A stretch of 64,000 nucleotides of DNA from Ficedula albicollis (lineage: Eukaryota > Chordata > Aves > Passeriformes > Muscicapidae): positions 14,012,558-14,076,557 of the forward strand of contig NC_021684.1 in NCBI RefSeq assembly GCF_000247815.1, read 5' to 3'. The translations under genes and the position numbers were made by a program. Below the pieces are notes generated by a model, which was given only the letters and a program-made list of their open reading frames with translations, had not been told where the DNA came from and did no database searches. Of the stretch, positions 14,142-27,600 are shown in pieces (the stretch's first letter is position 1; every line of letters begins with the position of its first letter).

Positions 14142-15299
14142 TTTTCCTGCAGGAAAAGTGCCTTTGTTTCTCTAGGGATGGTTTTCTCAGCTTGGCTTTA
14201 TCAAAATACTGAAAATTTCAAGTTGCTTGGACACACTTGGTTTTTTTGATACCTCTTTACAAGGTAAATGAAAGTACACTGCTGTGTTGCACATCTGAGA
14301 TTAAGGAAAGCCATGTAAGCCTTTCCCAGCCTTGTTAGTCGTAATGGGGCTAGATGTGAAAGCCCTGTAAATCTCATCTATTGTGCCAGAGAGAACAGGA
14401 CACTCGTGCCCTCCTGGACCTGTGCCATGGGGAAGGCTCTTTGGAGCACAGTCAGCAGGGATGTGTGGAACAGAGCATTCTGACTGCACACAGGTACTGT
14501 CACTCTACAAAGGGCATTTCAGGCTTTACTGCCTTCAATTTTTTAATTTTGGAAAATAGAAGCTGGTGAGGAATCACATGCAAAACTGTGCAAAGAATGC
14601 TGTTGTATGGGGCTGCAATCAGTCAGTGCCACAATTTAGGCTGGATGTGCAAGCTTAGGTGATTCTCCATTCTGCATTTCATAAATAGCATATTATAATA
14701 CGATCCAAATTTTCTTTAGCTTAAAAGCCTCTTTGTTGCATTCTGTGCTGCTGCTTTTTACATCCCAGGCAGAGACTGTAGAAGTCATTTATATGCAAAA
14801 CATCCCATATATTGTATATACTAATTATATAATAAGGAGTAATAATGAAAATTTTCTAGCATGTTTAGGCCACTTAAGTATGCGGTGAAATTAATTTTAC
14901 AGTTAACTGTCTTATTCCCACTTTGTACATAAAGAACCTTATCCCACCCATAGAAAATATTAAATTAACTATCTACTGATAAATGCATTCAATATTATGT
15001 ATATTATGGATAAAAGAACAAAAATACATTGGATACATTTGCATTTTATTGTAAATTGGGGAAAACTGATGAGGCTGTATTATGGAAGAGAACAATATGT
15101 GATCACATAATTAGAAAATTGCCATAATACTAATGCTCAGCGGTGTCCAGGTGTGGTTTTATGAGCAGCTTGAACCATGAGCCTTTGAGGGTGTAACTTT
15201 ACTGTCTTTGTAACATTGTTTTTGCAGGGTATGTGTGTATAAAGTATATAATAACAATTCTTCAGATACTGTACTCCTAAAATGTTCCTTCTAGCTATA

Positions 15300-15427
15300 T
15301 GAGCACATAAGGAAGCTACTGTATGACAGATGCCAATAATTTTTCATACAGGACAGTTGATGTTGAGCACATAAGGAAGCTACTGTATGACAGATGACAA
15401 TAATTTTTCATACAGGACAGCTGATGT
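15300..15427. repeat. Direct tandem duplication, 64-bp unit
   Basis: Copy 1 is 15300-15363 and copy 2 is 15364-15427, both starting TGAGCACATAAGG. Two mismatches were seen. Confidence 0.93.
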
Positions 15428-17864
15428 GATGGATGCAGAGAGAGCAACCACGTTCTCTGGAAAAACACCAGGGAGCAGTGGTAAAATGCTCCAATGTGTA
15501 TGGTAATCAAGGCAGAGTGTGATTCTCGATTAGGCTATGAGATTGCACTGCTAACATGAGAGATCTGAATGAAAAACTCTTTTACCAAAGCCCTTTGCAC
15601 TGGTATGCAAGAGAGCATTGTAAAAATTAATTTCCCTAAAATGCTGTGAGCAAAATTGATCCAAAATGATTCTGGCATATGCTGAACTCACTCAGTGATG
15701 CTTTTTTTCATAAACTCCTGTGAGGAATATATTGTGAAGTGTTTTATGTAAGGCATAGATAATTTTCGACTTTGATTTGATTGCTTTGCCAGGTTTGTCT
15801 GCTGGATAAACTGAAGTTTAAGAAATCCTACCTGAAACAAACTGTTTCTATTTTCTACATCATTGAATGGCTGTACCTTGCTCTGCATTTGTTCAATGCA
15901 CAAATGTCAGAATCTGGAGGTACTGCCACCTTTGTGAGATATTGTCAGCATCTGTGTGTGTGTGCTGTGAGTATGCTGGGAATAGGAAGGCCAAAGAAGG
16001 GGAAGGAAATCGCTTTTAAATTTTATAAAGCTAGTGTGAGGGCCAATTTTTTTTTATTTCTTTGTGGGCTATTCGGAGTGTGGTCTTCCTCCTGCTGAAA
16101 AAAGTACATCTGCCTCTGCATGCTCTGATCTTTATGTTGGCCTTTCCCCCTTACTGTGATGTTTTTTCAACTGTATAATACTGGCAAAGCACCTATCCAC
16201 TACAGCCAGGATATACAGTCAGAAGCCTGGGAATCAGTGAATGTGAGTAGGAATGTATCTGTGCAAGATGAAAGGGTATCATCTCTCTTGGCACAAACAA
16301 AACATGGGGAAAATAGTGCATTTGTGAATATAGTAGGATGTATCATGCAGCACTATTTTGGAAAAGCCCAAGCAGGTGTTTAGGTCCAGCAGACAGACTC
16401 GCTGGAGGGAGCCATGGTCAGACCAGCAGTGTGCTGGGAGGCAAGGGCAGTCTCAGCTAGACTTTACTTCTCCCTCAAACTCTGAGCTGTGTGGCAATCT
16501 CTTATTGTCACTGTAGTGCTGTGAAAAGGGCAGGTGATGAGCAGAGTGAGTGCACAGGTTCAGCAAGAGGCTACTGGCAGAGAGGCCAAGGGGTTAATTC
16601 CCATTTCATAGCCAGGAACAGATTTTATTTTTTTTTTCTGGCATTAATGAGCACAAGTGAGCATAGATATCATCCAGGCAGTGCTGGTTTAGGTTGTGAA
16701 ACCCATCTGGAAGGTTCCCTGAATGGCCACAGGAGCAACAACTGTGAAGTCCAGTCCTTGTGCTTGACTGTCTCCATTGGGCATGTGGTTTTAATTTGTG
16801 TTGTGTACAACAAATGTTACCAGTACTGAATTTATTTTGTGACTATGTACACACCTGCATGGTGTAGTGTTGGGAAGAGAGCATTGCACACTTTAAACCA
16901 GATTCTTTGAAGCAAATCATGGCTGATAGAGATGGACTAACACAAAGGGCTTCTTTTGGAATGCAGGGGTTGAACAACTGGAAAAGCAGCAGTGTGTTCA
17001 GACAGCTGGCAGAAGTGGGAGCTCAACTACTGTAGGAAGTGGAACAAGAAAATTAAGAGCACGAGCACCCACAGGCCTGTGTAGGCTGCCCTTATTCATG
17101 GCATGTGTGTAGTGAAGTGGGGTTGTTTACCAGCAGGGTGTATAGAGGAAGCTGTTCTTGGTCCTCTTTTATTTGTGTAACTCCAACACTTGTTAGTTTG
17201 GGGTAATCATTGTTCCCACCTGCACTTACTTGGGGTTTGTGCAATTACTGATATTTAATATTCATTAAAAAATTACAGCAATTTATCTGGTTTTGTTTCA
17301 CACTTTTTGCAGAGTACTAACGCTTTGGAAATAAAAGTCATGAAATCTAACTGAAGACAGGGAGAAGTGTGACCTTAACTGATAGACCTGAATATCAGAG
17401 GCTCATAAAAATGCATTGCTATGGAGACAGACTTTTATCTTACAAATTACTTTAGGAGTAAAGGAATAACTCTAAACATTGAAATCCTTTTCAAAATTCT
17501 CTATGGATTTTGAGATAAATATGTTTAGCACATTTAACAGAGCAAGAGATGAGCCTTCAACGTGCAAAGAAATGAAGAGATGCTGGCAGAAAGCACAAAG
17601 TTTAACATCTGAACAGACTGGCCATTCTGTTTACCCTTGGATTTGGTATTAAAATGCATTGCATCAACTCTGTTCCCTGCTTACTGTCCCAGCAGGGCAG
17701 TCATGCTATTAATCAAGATGCTGGTTAAACAATATTGTTCAGCAGAATTCCTTTATCTCAGGTTCATAGCACTGGGTTTACATACAACGTGTATGCATTA
17801 CAACATGTGAAAGCTGTATGAATCAACACTAATGTGATTCTGTTGTTGGTTTTAATTTTTGCAG

Positions 17865-17960
17865 ATGCAGATTTACTTCTACAATCCTGATGACTTTGAC
17901 AGTTTTGGAACAGCAGTTCTGGAAAACAGGGTGGTAGGAGCCATGGCTGTGTTTTTTCAA
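17865..17960 (+). CDS. PTPRG: PTPRG exon, CA-like domain (32 codons)
   Basis: The exon encodes 32 residues beginning [14 protein letters not shown] and ending GAMAVFFQ, very like human PTPRG. It is preceded by a T-rich tract and TTTTTGCAG, and followed by the consensus donor GTAAGT. Both junctions are phase 0, so the leading ATG is an internal methionine and not a translation start. In carbonic anhydrase II numbering the first residues cover positions 118-124. The zinc ligand His119 of active enzymes is replaced by Gln (codon 17868-17870), consistent with a catalytically dead, adhesion-type domain. Reading on into the intron gives two codons and then a stop. As I recall the human protein, differences are conservative, for example Val for Ile at several places. 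The upstream exon carrying the FHWGH-type segment was not found in the preceding 17.8 kb. Confidence 0.95.
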
Positions 17961-20124
17961 GTAAGTTAAAACAAAGGCTATATCCATAAACCAAAGTGTT
18001 CACCAAGTACTACTGAATTCATTGAATTGTTTCAAGCTTAATGGATGCATCTGTTTTCTTGTTCCCACCTGTCTTAGTGAAAGATATTTCATATTGTCTA
18101 TGTGTGATTTAAAATGTAAATAAGTATATTTAAAAACATAATGAAAAATTTTGCCTGGATTGTTGTGATTTTATAGCTACTCTACAGATGCGGATTGGAG
18201 AACACATTTATCATGGAACTTCCTTTGCTGCTGAAGCACTTTGCTGCAGTCCCTGGAATACTAACAAACCAAACCAACTGGTTTTGTTTAGGGAAAACTT
18301 AAAATTCAAATGTAGCTTGAGAGAAAATTAATCAATACGTTTCATCAATCTTATCTGTAGCAGCTTCTTCTAAATGGTCGTAGTAGCAAGTTCTTGAACA
18401 GACCAGGCTTCCAAATGAAAGAATTTATGTATCCACTTGTTTGAAATGCACCCTGAGAGATGCAGATCTGGGGCTGCTGGGTGAGCTCATTTGTGGTTCC
18501 ACAGGCTCCAAATCCGCAGCATGGGGCAGGGACCACCGCTGGTGATGAGAGTGTCACCTGTGGCAGTGGCATTCAGCACTGTGAGCTCCTTGTCACCTCA
18601 CATCAGAAACGGGGTCTCACCTTTCTGACTCGAGAGTGAATTGAAGAGAGGGAGCTGGAGCCTCTCCACACCACCAGGCTGTCACAGGCAGAGAAGTAGC
18701 TAATGAAGATTTGAAATGTCTTGAGGTCTTGCTTTTCAGAAGAGAGGAAAAGAGGGAGGGAAGAGCAAGGGAACATGCTGATCCTTTGTGAGGTTTCACA
18801 CTAGTTTTTACTGAGGAAGAAAGTGATCTTGCTGTTATCTTTGTGAAGGCAGATAAAAAGGAATATGCAAGTACCCATATGTAAATACCTCCGTTTTTCT
18901 TATGATGTTAGAGTGACAAGCCTGACTCCGCTGCTCAAATTAAGTAAGGTTGTCTTTTTGCATGTCACTGATTTTGATCAAATGCTTTGATAAGGAGAAA
19001 AGGACAGATCCTTGTATTGCATAAATTGCTGTAACTCTGCTGACATCAGTACAGTGGAAGGAGGCATGTTAAATTCATCACTGTTGGATTCTGAGCACTT
19101 CTGTGGCGTTTCATATTAGGGCAGAGTTGGTGGAGCTGTGATAATTTGCAGTGGCGTGGCATGATGATGATTCCCCAGACTTCTTAATCTCAGTGTACTA
19201 CAGGAAGCTTTGAGCAGGTTGAATTTGGCATGCAAGACAGAAGTTTAGAGCAGAACAGCCAAAGGCTGGTTTGTACCACAGTGAAGCATTGTGGGTTTGG
19301 GTGTCAGGAGGAGCATGGGTTTGTGCATGGTGTGCACTGTGGGTTGTGGCATCTTCTCTCTGGAATTTAACTGCTAAATTACACATCAGCTGTGTGAAGT
19401 ACTGCCCCATGTCACATCACTTCCTAGTCCATATGTGACGTGTATTCCCTAAATCCCCTTTTTTAATAGGATCTTAAAACTGTGGTGGGACTGTGTTTGG
19501 TATTCCCCACCTGCAAAGCCAAGTGCTGCACTTACTGTAAGAGTCTCTTTGCACAATTCCAAGGGAAACATTAAAATAACTTAAAATAGTGTGTTATGAT
19601 GTTAAAAAACCCATCTTTGATTGTCAGAGACCTCAGGCTTTTCAAGACCTCAACTGAGAGTTGTAGTCCCCTCAGGGAAGCAGAAATCTACGCTTTTCAT
19701 CATTTCCAGCCCTGCCAGCCAGGACATGAGGCTGTCAAGTCTGGATGATGGTGCAGCTGGGCTCCTCTGCTCTGGGAGCTGTGAAATCTGAGGCCACTAC
19801 TGATGGACACTCTCTGATCTTTTCCAGAGAGTGGAGTCGAGGTAATTCTTTGGCAAAGTGACCCAGGGACGACCTATTTTGGGGTTGCAAGGAAATGGTT
19901 GGGGGCGGTTGGGCATATTTTCCTTTTCCCTTTAGGTTGGAATGAGAAATCAGTGCTGTGTTAAACCTGTGAGTGTATCAGGTTTTCCTTCTGGGCAGCT
20001 TTGCTCCAAGACAGAAAACAATTGAGGAAGATTTGTAAAGCCCAGAGTCCCCAGTCTAGAGGGGCATGTGCTGAATTCTGGCACCTGTAAATAAACTTTA
20101 GGGAAACCAGTGTGACAGCTGCTA

Positions 20125-20317
20125 TTTTGGCCATCATGAGGATTTTCCAGAACTAGCCCCATAGGGTTAACAAAGGGTTATTAATGGATGATGATAATCC
20201 TTTGCAGATCTTTTGGCCATCATGAGGATTTTCCAGAACTAGTCCCATAGGGCTTGAATTATTGTACATAGGGTTAACAAAGGGTTATTAATGGATGATG
20301 ATAATCCTTTGCAGATC
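20125..20317. repeat. Direct tandem duplication, 86-bp unit with 21-bp insert in copy 2
   Basis: Copy 1 is 20125-20210 and copy 2 is 20211-20317, both starting TTTTGGCCATCATGAGG. Copy 2 has 21 extra bases after ATAGGG, and its ATAGGG motif is itself repeated, suggesting that copy 1 lost the segment between two ATAGGG sites. The end of copy 2 overlaps the start of the next duplication. Confidence 0.94.
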
Positions 20318-20454
20318 CCTACTGTGTTTGACCAAGGTGCTGGTTTAGCCCCCTCAGCTGTGCATTATGTGCTGGGCTTGCTTTGCAGATCCCTACTGTG
20401 TTTGACCAAGGTGCTGGTTTAGACCCCTCAGCTGTGCATTATGTGCTGGGCTTG
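20307..20454. repeat. Direct tandem duplication, 74-bp unit
   Basis: Copy 1 is 20307-20380 and copy 2 is 20381-20454, both starting CTTTGCAGATCCC, with one mismatch (C versus A). It shares its first bases with the end of the preceding 86-bp duplication. Confidence 0.94.
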
Positions 20455-23400
20455 ATTCATGATTTGGGAAAATATTTTTCTTGAGAAGTACTTGGTGTTC
20501 CCTGAGCCCTGCTCCCCAGGACTCCATGCAGATAAACTTGCCATGGCTAGACTTTCATGCAGCTAATTTAAAGCTGTCTTTAAAATTGATTCCTAGTGAC
20601 TTTTGAGTGAAATGTCCCTAAGATGTCCATGGTCACATTTTGATTGGCAGCTTAGGTTGTTCAGGTACTACAGCTTTCTATTTTCCAGAGCTTTGGTCTC
20701 ATCTTGAACTCATTTACCTAGAACAGAGTTTTTAAAAATTGCAGCAAAAGAGGTCATGCTGTTTTTTACAAATGCATTAGAAAACTTTATCCTGCACGCT
20801 TTTCTGTGTAAATATTTTAACATAAATTATTGGATACGTATGCCATTAAGACTTTGATTTTTGCTAATGTGGTAATGCTGTGTTGGAATGAATGTGCACA
20901 ACACTGGCTGAGTTTTAGTCTGCCAGGTATTTTTTGTTTGACTGATGTTCATAAATGTTCCTTTGAAAATCACATTCTCCAGTGAGAGCATTATACTGAA
21001 CTATATAATTATTGGTGAAACATTAAATAATTAAGTACCCTCTTTCTTCCTTTTTAAATAATTTAACTTGGCCTATACAAGAATTTTCCTTATTGAATTC
21101 ATTATTTCAGTGGCAATTTCCAGGTAAAGTACATTGGTTCTGAACTTGGATAATTGAAGCACTTGGAATTTTGTTGTAATTAAAGCTGTGCTTTTCTCAT
21201 TACTTTCATTTTAAGCTCTGTTGATAAATGCTATTTCTGTTTGTGTGCTGCAGGTTAGTTGATCTGACATAAAAAAGTTACTAAACAGTTCTTGCAAATA
21301 CAAACTGCTATAAGTGCTCATTTCAGAATCTCACTGGGGATAGACTCTGAGAGGGTCTCACACAAAATAGCCCCGTGAGGACTCTATAGCAGGTACTGTC
21401 AATTTGCAAATGAGATGAGCTGGCCTGAAATCTCTAGCTGGATTTTCTTTGCTGTTAAGGAGAACTCTAGTTATTTTAGCAAAAAGCAAAATCCCCTGGA
21501 CACAAAGGAGAGAGTGCCATGACAAATGAGACCTTGCCTTCTGACAGTTTTTCAGGAGCACATTATGGCCATTCCTTTCAGAGGTGCAGTGATTTGGTGT
21601 TCTCAGAGTGAAGCAGGTACTGGTGGGAGATGTTCAGCTGGACAAGCCATCACCTCCTGCTGGCAGCACCCTCTTGGCTGGCAGGAAAGGCTTCTGGCTT
21701 TGCAGGAAGGGTAGTGCTGGATCCAGCTGAGGACCCTGCTTTGTGGGAATCCTAAATGAGCCTCTGGCTGCACATTGGGACCCACCAGCTCAGGTAACAG
21801 GTCCCAGTCCAGCCAGGCACCTCAGGCTTGATTTAAATGATCCTGACTTGAATAGTTGGTGCAAATGTTTCATTCCAGCCCACATAAGATTTAGCTTGTA
21901 ATAATGATGTTCTGGCTCTGGGCCTTGGTTAATTGTCAGGCTGAGCTAGCTTTGAAGCAAACCAGGAGTGGAAAGCAAGGCCCAGGTCTCTCATGGTTCC
22001 TGAGTCATCCGTTCATCATACGTGTAATACATATTTATAAGTCACATTTAAAATGAGTAGTTACTTGAATTAAATGCATTCAGACATATTGCACAGCTCT
22101 GTTTTAACCATCTAACAATATAATTCATTGCATACTTCACTACTTGCTTTATTAAAGCCAAACTTGAAAGTGTTCAAAACAAACATATTGCTTTTGCATT
22201 TGAAATATTCATCTTTTAGTCCTGCAGTAGATTCATTATGGCAGAGAATCCTTCATTCCTTGATTACTGCTGTGAAAAGGCACAATACTGATTCCCTAAG
22301 CACTCATCAAATATTCGATAGCTCAGAAATTCAGGAGGAGGTGATGGAATTCTTGTTCCTACCGGGAGGGCATATAAATCTATTTTATATTTGCAGAGAA
22401 AACCGTCAGTGATTAGTTACTGTGTCTCAGGTACTCAAACAAATCATCTCTAAAGAAATTAAGTAAAAATGAATTTTAAAATAACTTTTAGCAATGCTTT
22501 CATCATTAAAATTAGCTCCATAATGATGAGTGATGTTGATACCTCGATCACTCAAGTGCTTCAGCAGTGCAGAGCTAGATTTTTAAAGGTAATTAGATAC
22601 TTGGCAGCAAATGTGCAACCAGCAGTATTTTTAAAAGTACATGGGATAAAAATCAAGGGGTTTATATGTCTTTAGCTGAGTTGCCTTCCAGTGCTGACAT
22701 GTCTTTGTAAGTCTGTTGAAAAAACTACTTCAGCCCTTTTAACTTTTCGATCTGTGTGTGTATTATTTGCATATAAATGTCTTTACATTTACTCGTTACT
22801 CATGTATCCAGAGATTTGTTCTTCAGTAAAGTGCACATTTGTGGCCTTGGTTTTTGTGAGATTTTTTTAGTAGTAGTTCTTGGTCTGCTTCATCAATATG
22901 ATCAATCACTTTTCACAGGGGCCTAAATGAGCTGAACACAGAATAAATTGGTGGAACACCATCAAAGCTATTGAATATTTACCAAAAATATGCTTTTTAA
23001 ATGTGTATTTCTCAAACAACAGAATTCAGCTTTTAACTTCCCTTGGAAGCCTTTTTGTTCCCTGTTCCTCCCTTTCATTAACTGTTTCATGTGTTTGCCT
23101 CCATAGCAAAACAGATTCAGTGAATAAGTGATTTAAATACTGTGACTGTTGAGAAAACCACATGCAGTAGGAGACAGGGTCCCATGCTCCCGTCTCAGTT
23201 CCTGGAAATTTCCTGATGCTGCCTCTCACTTATTCTAATGCTTTTTGAAAGTCTGAGCAAAACTGGTTTGATTTTGACAATGAGAATGGAGAGAGAGGTG
23301 TGCACCTCTCTTGGAACATTATATCCACCTACATGAAGCATAATCAGCACTCCAGTGTTTAGGCAATATCTTAAAGGTGATTTGTAATAGTGAAAATAAC

Positions 23401-24608
23401 ACATGGCATCATTAACATGCAGAGCATCATCCAGAGTCATTGAGAGACTTTTCATTTATTTTAATAGACTTCAGACAGATGTAAAGAACTTAAAATTGAA
23501 TTACAGTTTTAATTCTTTTAATGGTTACATTAGAACCCATGGGGTTTTATTAATAGTAGCTCATGAATAATAAAACTGTTATTATTGATTAGCAGTGGTA
23601 TTTAGTATCAATACAGGTATTCTTTTATTATTTTCATACCATGAAGATATGTACAGCTCCTTATTCAGTACATGTATACCAACAATTCTCCATGTAAGTG
23701 AAGACAAGCAAAACAATTTGAATGTAGTCTTCTTTACTAAGTCTAGTTTTGCAGCATTTTGAAATGTTGCAGTTGCTTGAAAAAATTAGTTGTTACTAAT
23801 AAAAGCAGTTCTAGGGCCTCTAAATGGCTGAAAAATAGTATAGAGCTACCAAGTAGCCACCCTGACACATAATGACACAGCCAGAGTAGGTAGGTGTGGC
23901 CACTACAGCAGAGTACATTTTTCTGATAAACACCTTGTACAATACATGCCACAGGGTCTAGTGAGATACGAAGCAGCTCTGGAGCAGAAAAAGATTTTCC
24001 AGCAAATAAGCGGAGATAAAATTGTCAAAAGTGATTTTGCATCATGGAGAATTTAAATACAAAATTTTGAGAGTTTCTTAAGGTCTGTTAGATTTGAGTA
24101 GAGTTCAATGTGTCAATGGCACAGACCAGCCTCCAGAGGTGGTTTTTTTTAGCCAAAATGTGCAAATTTGGGTGCCTAATAACAAGTGCTCATGCTGATC
24201 AAACAACTTCCTCTGAAATTGTTCTGATTGGAGAAGGGTTTGGGTAGAAGATAAAAATTCATGGAAACTGTTTCTAAAAAAATCTGTTCTACCCTTTCCA
24301 TTAAAGAAAATAAAAATATTTTTTAAAACTAAGCCCGAAATTCTGATTTTTATTTCAACTTATGTTGAAAATTTCTTAGGGAAATATGAATATTTTTTGA
24401 ATATTTTATGTAAAATAAGAAAGGAAAAAGAGAACAGATGGGGAATAACTCTGAGAGTAAAATATATATCTATATATCTCCAATTTTGGTGCTTAATAAA
24501 TTTCCAGTGCTTAACAATGAGACACTAACTTTATTCTGATCCATACCTCTGCCCAGATTAGTCAAGTTTCAAATTATGTTTAGTAGTAAAACTGCTGTTT
24601 ATGACAGA

Positions 24609-24621
24609 TTTTTTTTTTTTT
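24609..24621. repeat. Poly-T run
   Basis: A homopolymer of 13 T. Confidence 0.85.
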
Positions 24622-27600
24622 ACATTAAGGTTTCCTGTAGTAATGTTTTTCATCCTTTATTTTGGTACGTAAATGAGCAGGCTGACTCTTGAGAGCACTA
24701 GGCAAACAATCCCATATGAAGTCTGGAGTTTAGCAGAGAAGCTTCAAAAGGGTTTTGGTTGTGGAGGGCGATGCAGAAGGGCAGAGCTGCATCCCCTTCT
24801 CACAAAGGAGGGCAGGTGAGAGGGTGAGGAAGGGGCAGACTGCAGGGGTGAGCCTGGGAGCTGACTGTGAGCAGTTTGGGGAGCACAGGGAGCTGGGAAG
24901 GGGTCTGGGAGCCCAGCAGTGTTCATCACTCCGTGCTGGACTCCAGAAACAGTGATCCCTTCACCTCTGGGGGGTTTTTATACCAGGATTACTTCAGTTC
25001 TCCAAATTTCAGTGCACTGACAGCAGCACTGAGCACACCTTTGCTGCTGGGGTCCTGTGCAGAGCCTGGCTCCCGGGATTCCCCCGTGGCACATCCCAAG
25101 CAGAGTTTCCATCTCTGTGCGGGGTGCTGTGGGTTCGGCTCTCGCTCACATGGCTGCACTCTTGTCATGGCTTGGAGAAGGAGCCCATGTGGCTCAGTCT
25201 GTGAGTGTGAAGAGCAGAGGTGTTCACACAGCAGCCTGAACATCCTGAGTGAGCCTGCTTGGAGGACGAGGTACAAATGTGTGAGCGGAAGGGGGGCTGG
25301 GCTTGGAGGCACAGACTGACAGGGCGGCTGAAACAGATCGTTCTTGGAAGCAAACACATCGTTCCGCTTCTGCTTGCCTGTGTTCTGCCAAGAGGCATTT
25401 GCAGTCTCTAGATCATGATGGCTGCAACCTGCTGTGTTGAAACTTTTCTATCCACAGGCTGACTGTGCAGTGTAGAAGGGTAATTTACCTTATGTGCACT
25501 TATCTTCTTCAGTGCCCAAGCAATCGTCTTCTTTCCCTCCTTCTCTTCACTCTGTGAACTTGTTCATGGTATTTTCCACTAAGGCAAAAAGTCGACCTCC
25601 AAAATGCAATACTTTCAATTAAAGTATTTTTGTTAGATTGAGTCTTAAAGGATATGGGCTGTACTGAAAGCAGTGCCATGCAGTTCTTTTTACAGTACAG
25701 AGCAAAATACCAGAATGCACGGAGAGTCTTTGGCTTTTATTTTGTTTTTAATCTCAGACATATCTAGGGAAATGAATTTCCAAAGCATCTTAAAAAATCT
25801 AATTGGAGGTAAAAATTAGAATTAGATTCTTTTTATTACCCAAATGCACTGTCAATGCTTTTTTAACCATGAAGTCTGAGACCAGAACTCACAACTTGTG
25901 GTGTCTCTGGTTTGGATGCAGCAGCAAGGAGGGGGGATAGCAGTGGGGGTGGGTTACCAAGTGACTTCTGCTTTTTGTGATAAATCTCAGTCCTTTTGTC
26001 CAATTTATTTAATGGAAAAATCACAATTATTGATGTTAGGAAGGAACTGCAAACTTTCTTCTTGTTGAGAGGACTTGGACTGCAAAGTTCTGCAATGCTG
26101 CAAATACAAAAAACTCTGCACTTTTTATGGGGTCTGTCCTCAATGTCTTGAGCTATCAGTCCTAACCATTAATGACAGATGGTTGTATACATTGCATGGG
26201 AATAGATCTCAGTGCTCTTCTGGTTTAATGTTCATTTGAATGTTAGGATCACTGTCTTTCAGTGTACAGCATTGTAAATGTTTTTGACCTGTGGTTTTTT
26301 TGCTTTCTAAATTATTCTTAATTGATTAATGTATTGAGATTAATCCCAAGTGGGATGCCATTATTAACTTGCTTCATTAAATTACATAGCAACCTGTTAG
26401 CATTAATTCTCATAACTGTCCCCTTACATTTCAGTGTTTTTACTTGCCTCAAGAACTTGATCAGCATGCATTTGTGTATTCTTTTCTTCCTCTTCCTTTC
26501 TCTCACCCTTGATGTTCAGAAGTGGAATCAGTTTAGGAATATTTATAGTGTCTAATGTCAGCTTCCTAAACACAGTAATTTACGTCTCTGTGATTTAAAA
26601 ATATCCTGTTTAAAAAAAAAGAAACAAAAACAAACCAAACCATTTTGTAGCCGTGCCATAATTTTTTTAAAATTTATAGAAAATGTCTTGTGGAGTTTTC
26701 ATTACTGCACTCCTGAAAGTGACACTTAGATGTGTAATATGTAAAAATTACAGTTATCAGCCTATAATCTCACCCCTTCTGTGGTTCAGGAAGATTGAGA
26801 CTCAGGAAGTCTACTGATTATAATCATTAGACTAAAAAACAGATTAGTTCCCTAACAGTAGTAGTTTTTGCATTTTGATCTCTGTTGTGCCTTGTTGATG
26901 CATCACTTGGTCACTTTGCCAAACATCACAAAGCAAACCTAGAGCTCAGACAGCGTGGAGGGACCCCCAGCCTTCCTGCAGGCTCCATCTCTGCTTTAGG
27001 GAAGGGACAACAGCCCCTCTTGGTGTCTCTGAGCATTGAGAAACCATCCAATGTGGCTTGTTTGTGACTTTGTGATAGCAATGATTGCTTCATCCTTGTC
27101 CTCCTGTTCCAAATCTCTGGTGCATTTTGGCTTGACCTTTTCTTTAGGAAAGAGAGAGAGATGAGCTGTAAATAAAGAATCTAGTTTTTGCTATCTAAAT
27201 TTTTGGAGAGTTTTGCTAAAATTAATCATAGTTACACAGTTGTAGGAGATGTGAAGATAGACATTCATCTCCTTTCCTTTCTCCCAAGCAGACCAGCTGC
27301 CTCTGGGAAATCCCTGTTTTCTCCCAGTTTTTAGACATTCAGCCTGGATTCCAGGAAGATAGTTGTTTATGCCTGTTTGCCCACCTAATTTTAAAATTAT
27401 TTTTTTTCTTTTTAACAGTAAATGCATTCATCTAGCTGTCTGACCCATCTGTCTCTCAGAGGATTAGTCAAATGCATTACATGTGGTTTACATTCATGGG
27501 ATGTAAACAGAGAAATCTAACATTTCAGCCAGGAAACTCCAGTTCTCCAGTTCACAGTTTCCTAGTTCTGCAGGATTTTGAACAGGATTTGTGTAGCCCT

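Larger units (their letters stand above)
1..17864 (+). other. Intron (3' part), upstream of the first exon seen
   Basis: No coding exon was recognised. The stretch holds AT-rich DNA, a TG/TA microsatellite near 1684 and a TG run near 8961. It has a purine tract at 9760-9801 and direct tandem duplications at 2257, 5843, 14018 and 15300. Scattered open frames of 60-245 codons show no recognisable domain. The longest is antisense, at 7762-8499. The preceding CA-like exon (the FHWGH-type zinc-site segment) was looked for by eye and not found, so this intron probably starts before the window. Confidence 0.8.

Noticed and set aside
17865..17867. ATG at the start of the first exon as a translation start
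   Set aside because: It follows a T-rich TTTTTGCAG acceptor and aligns with an internal methionine of the CA-like domain.
24744..25398. GC-richer patch as a promoter or CpG island
   Set aside because: The GC content comes mainly from CAG/CTG and GGG-type words with few CpG. No promoter-like arrangement was seen.
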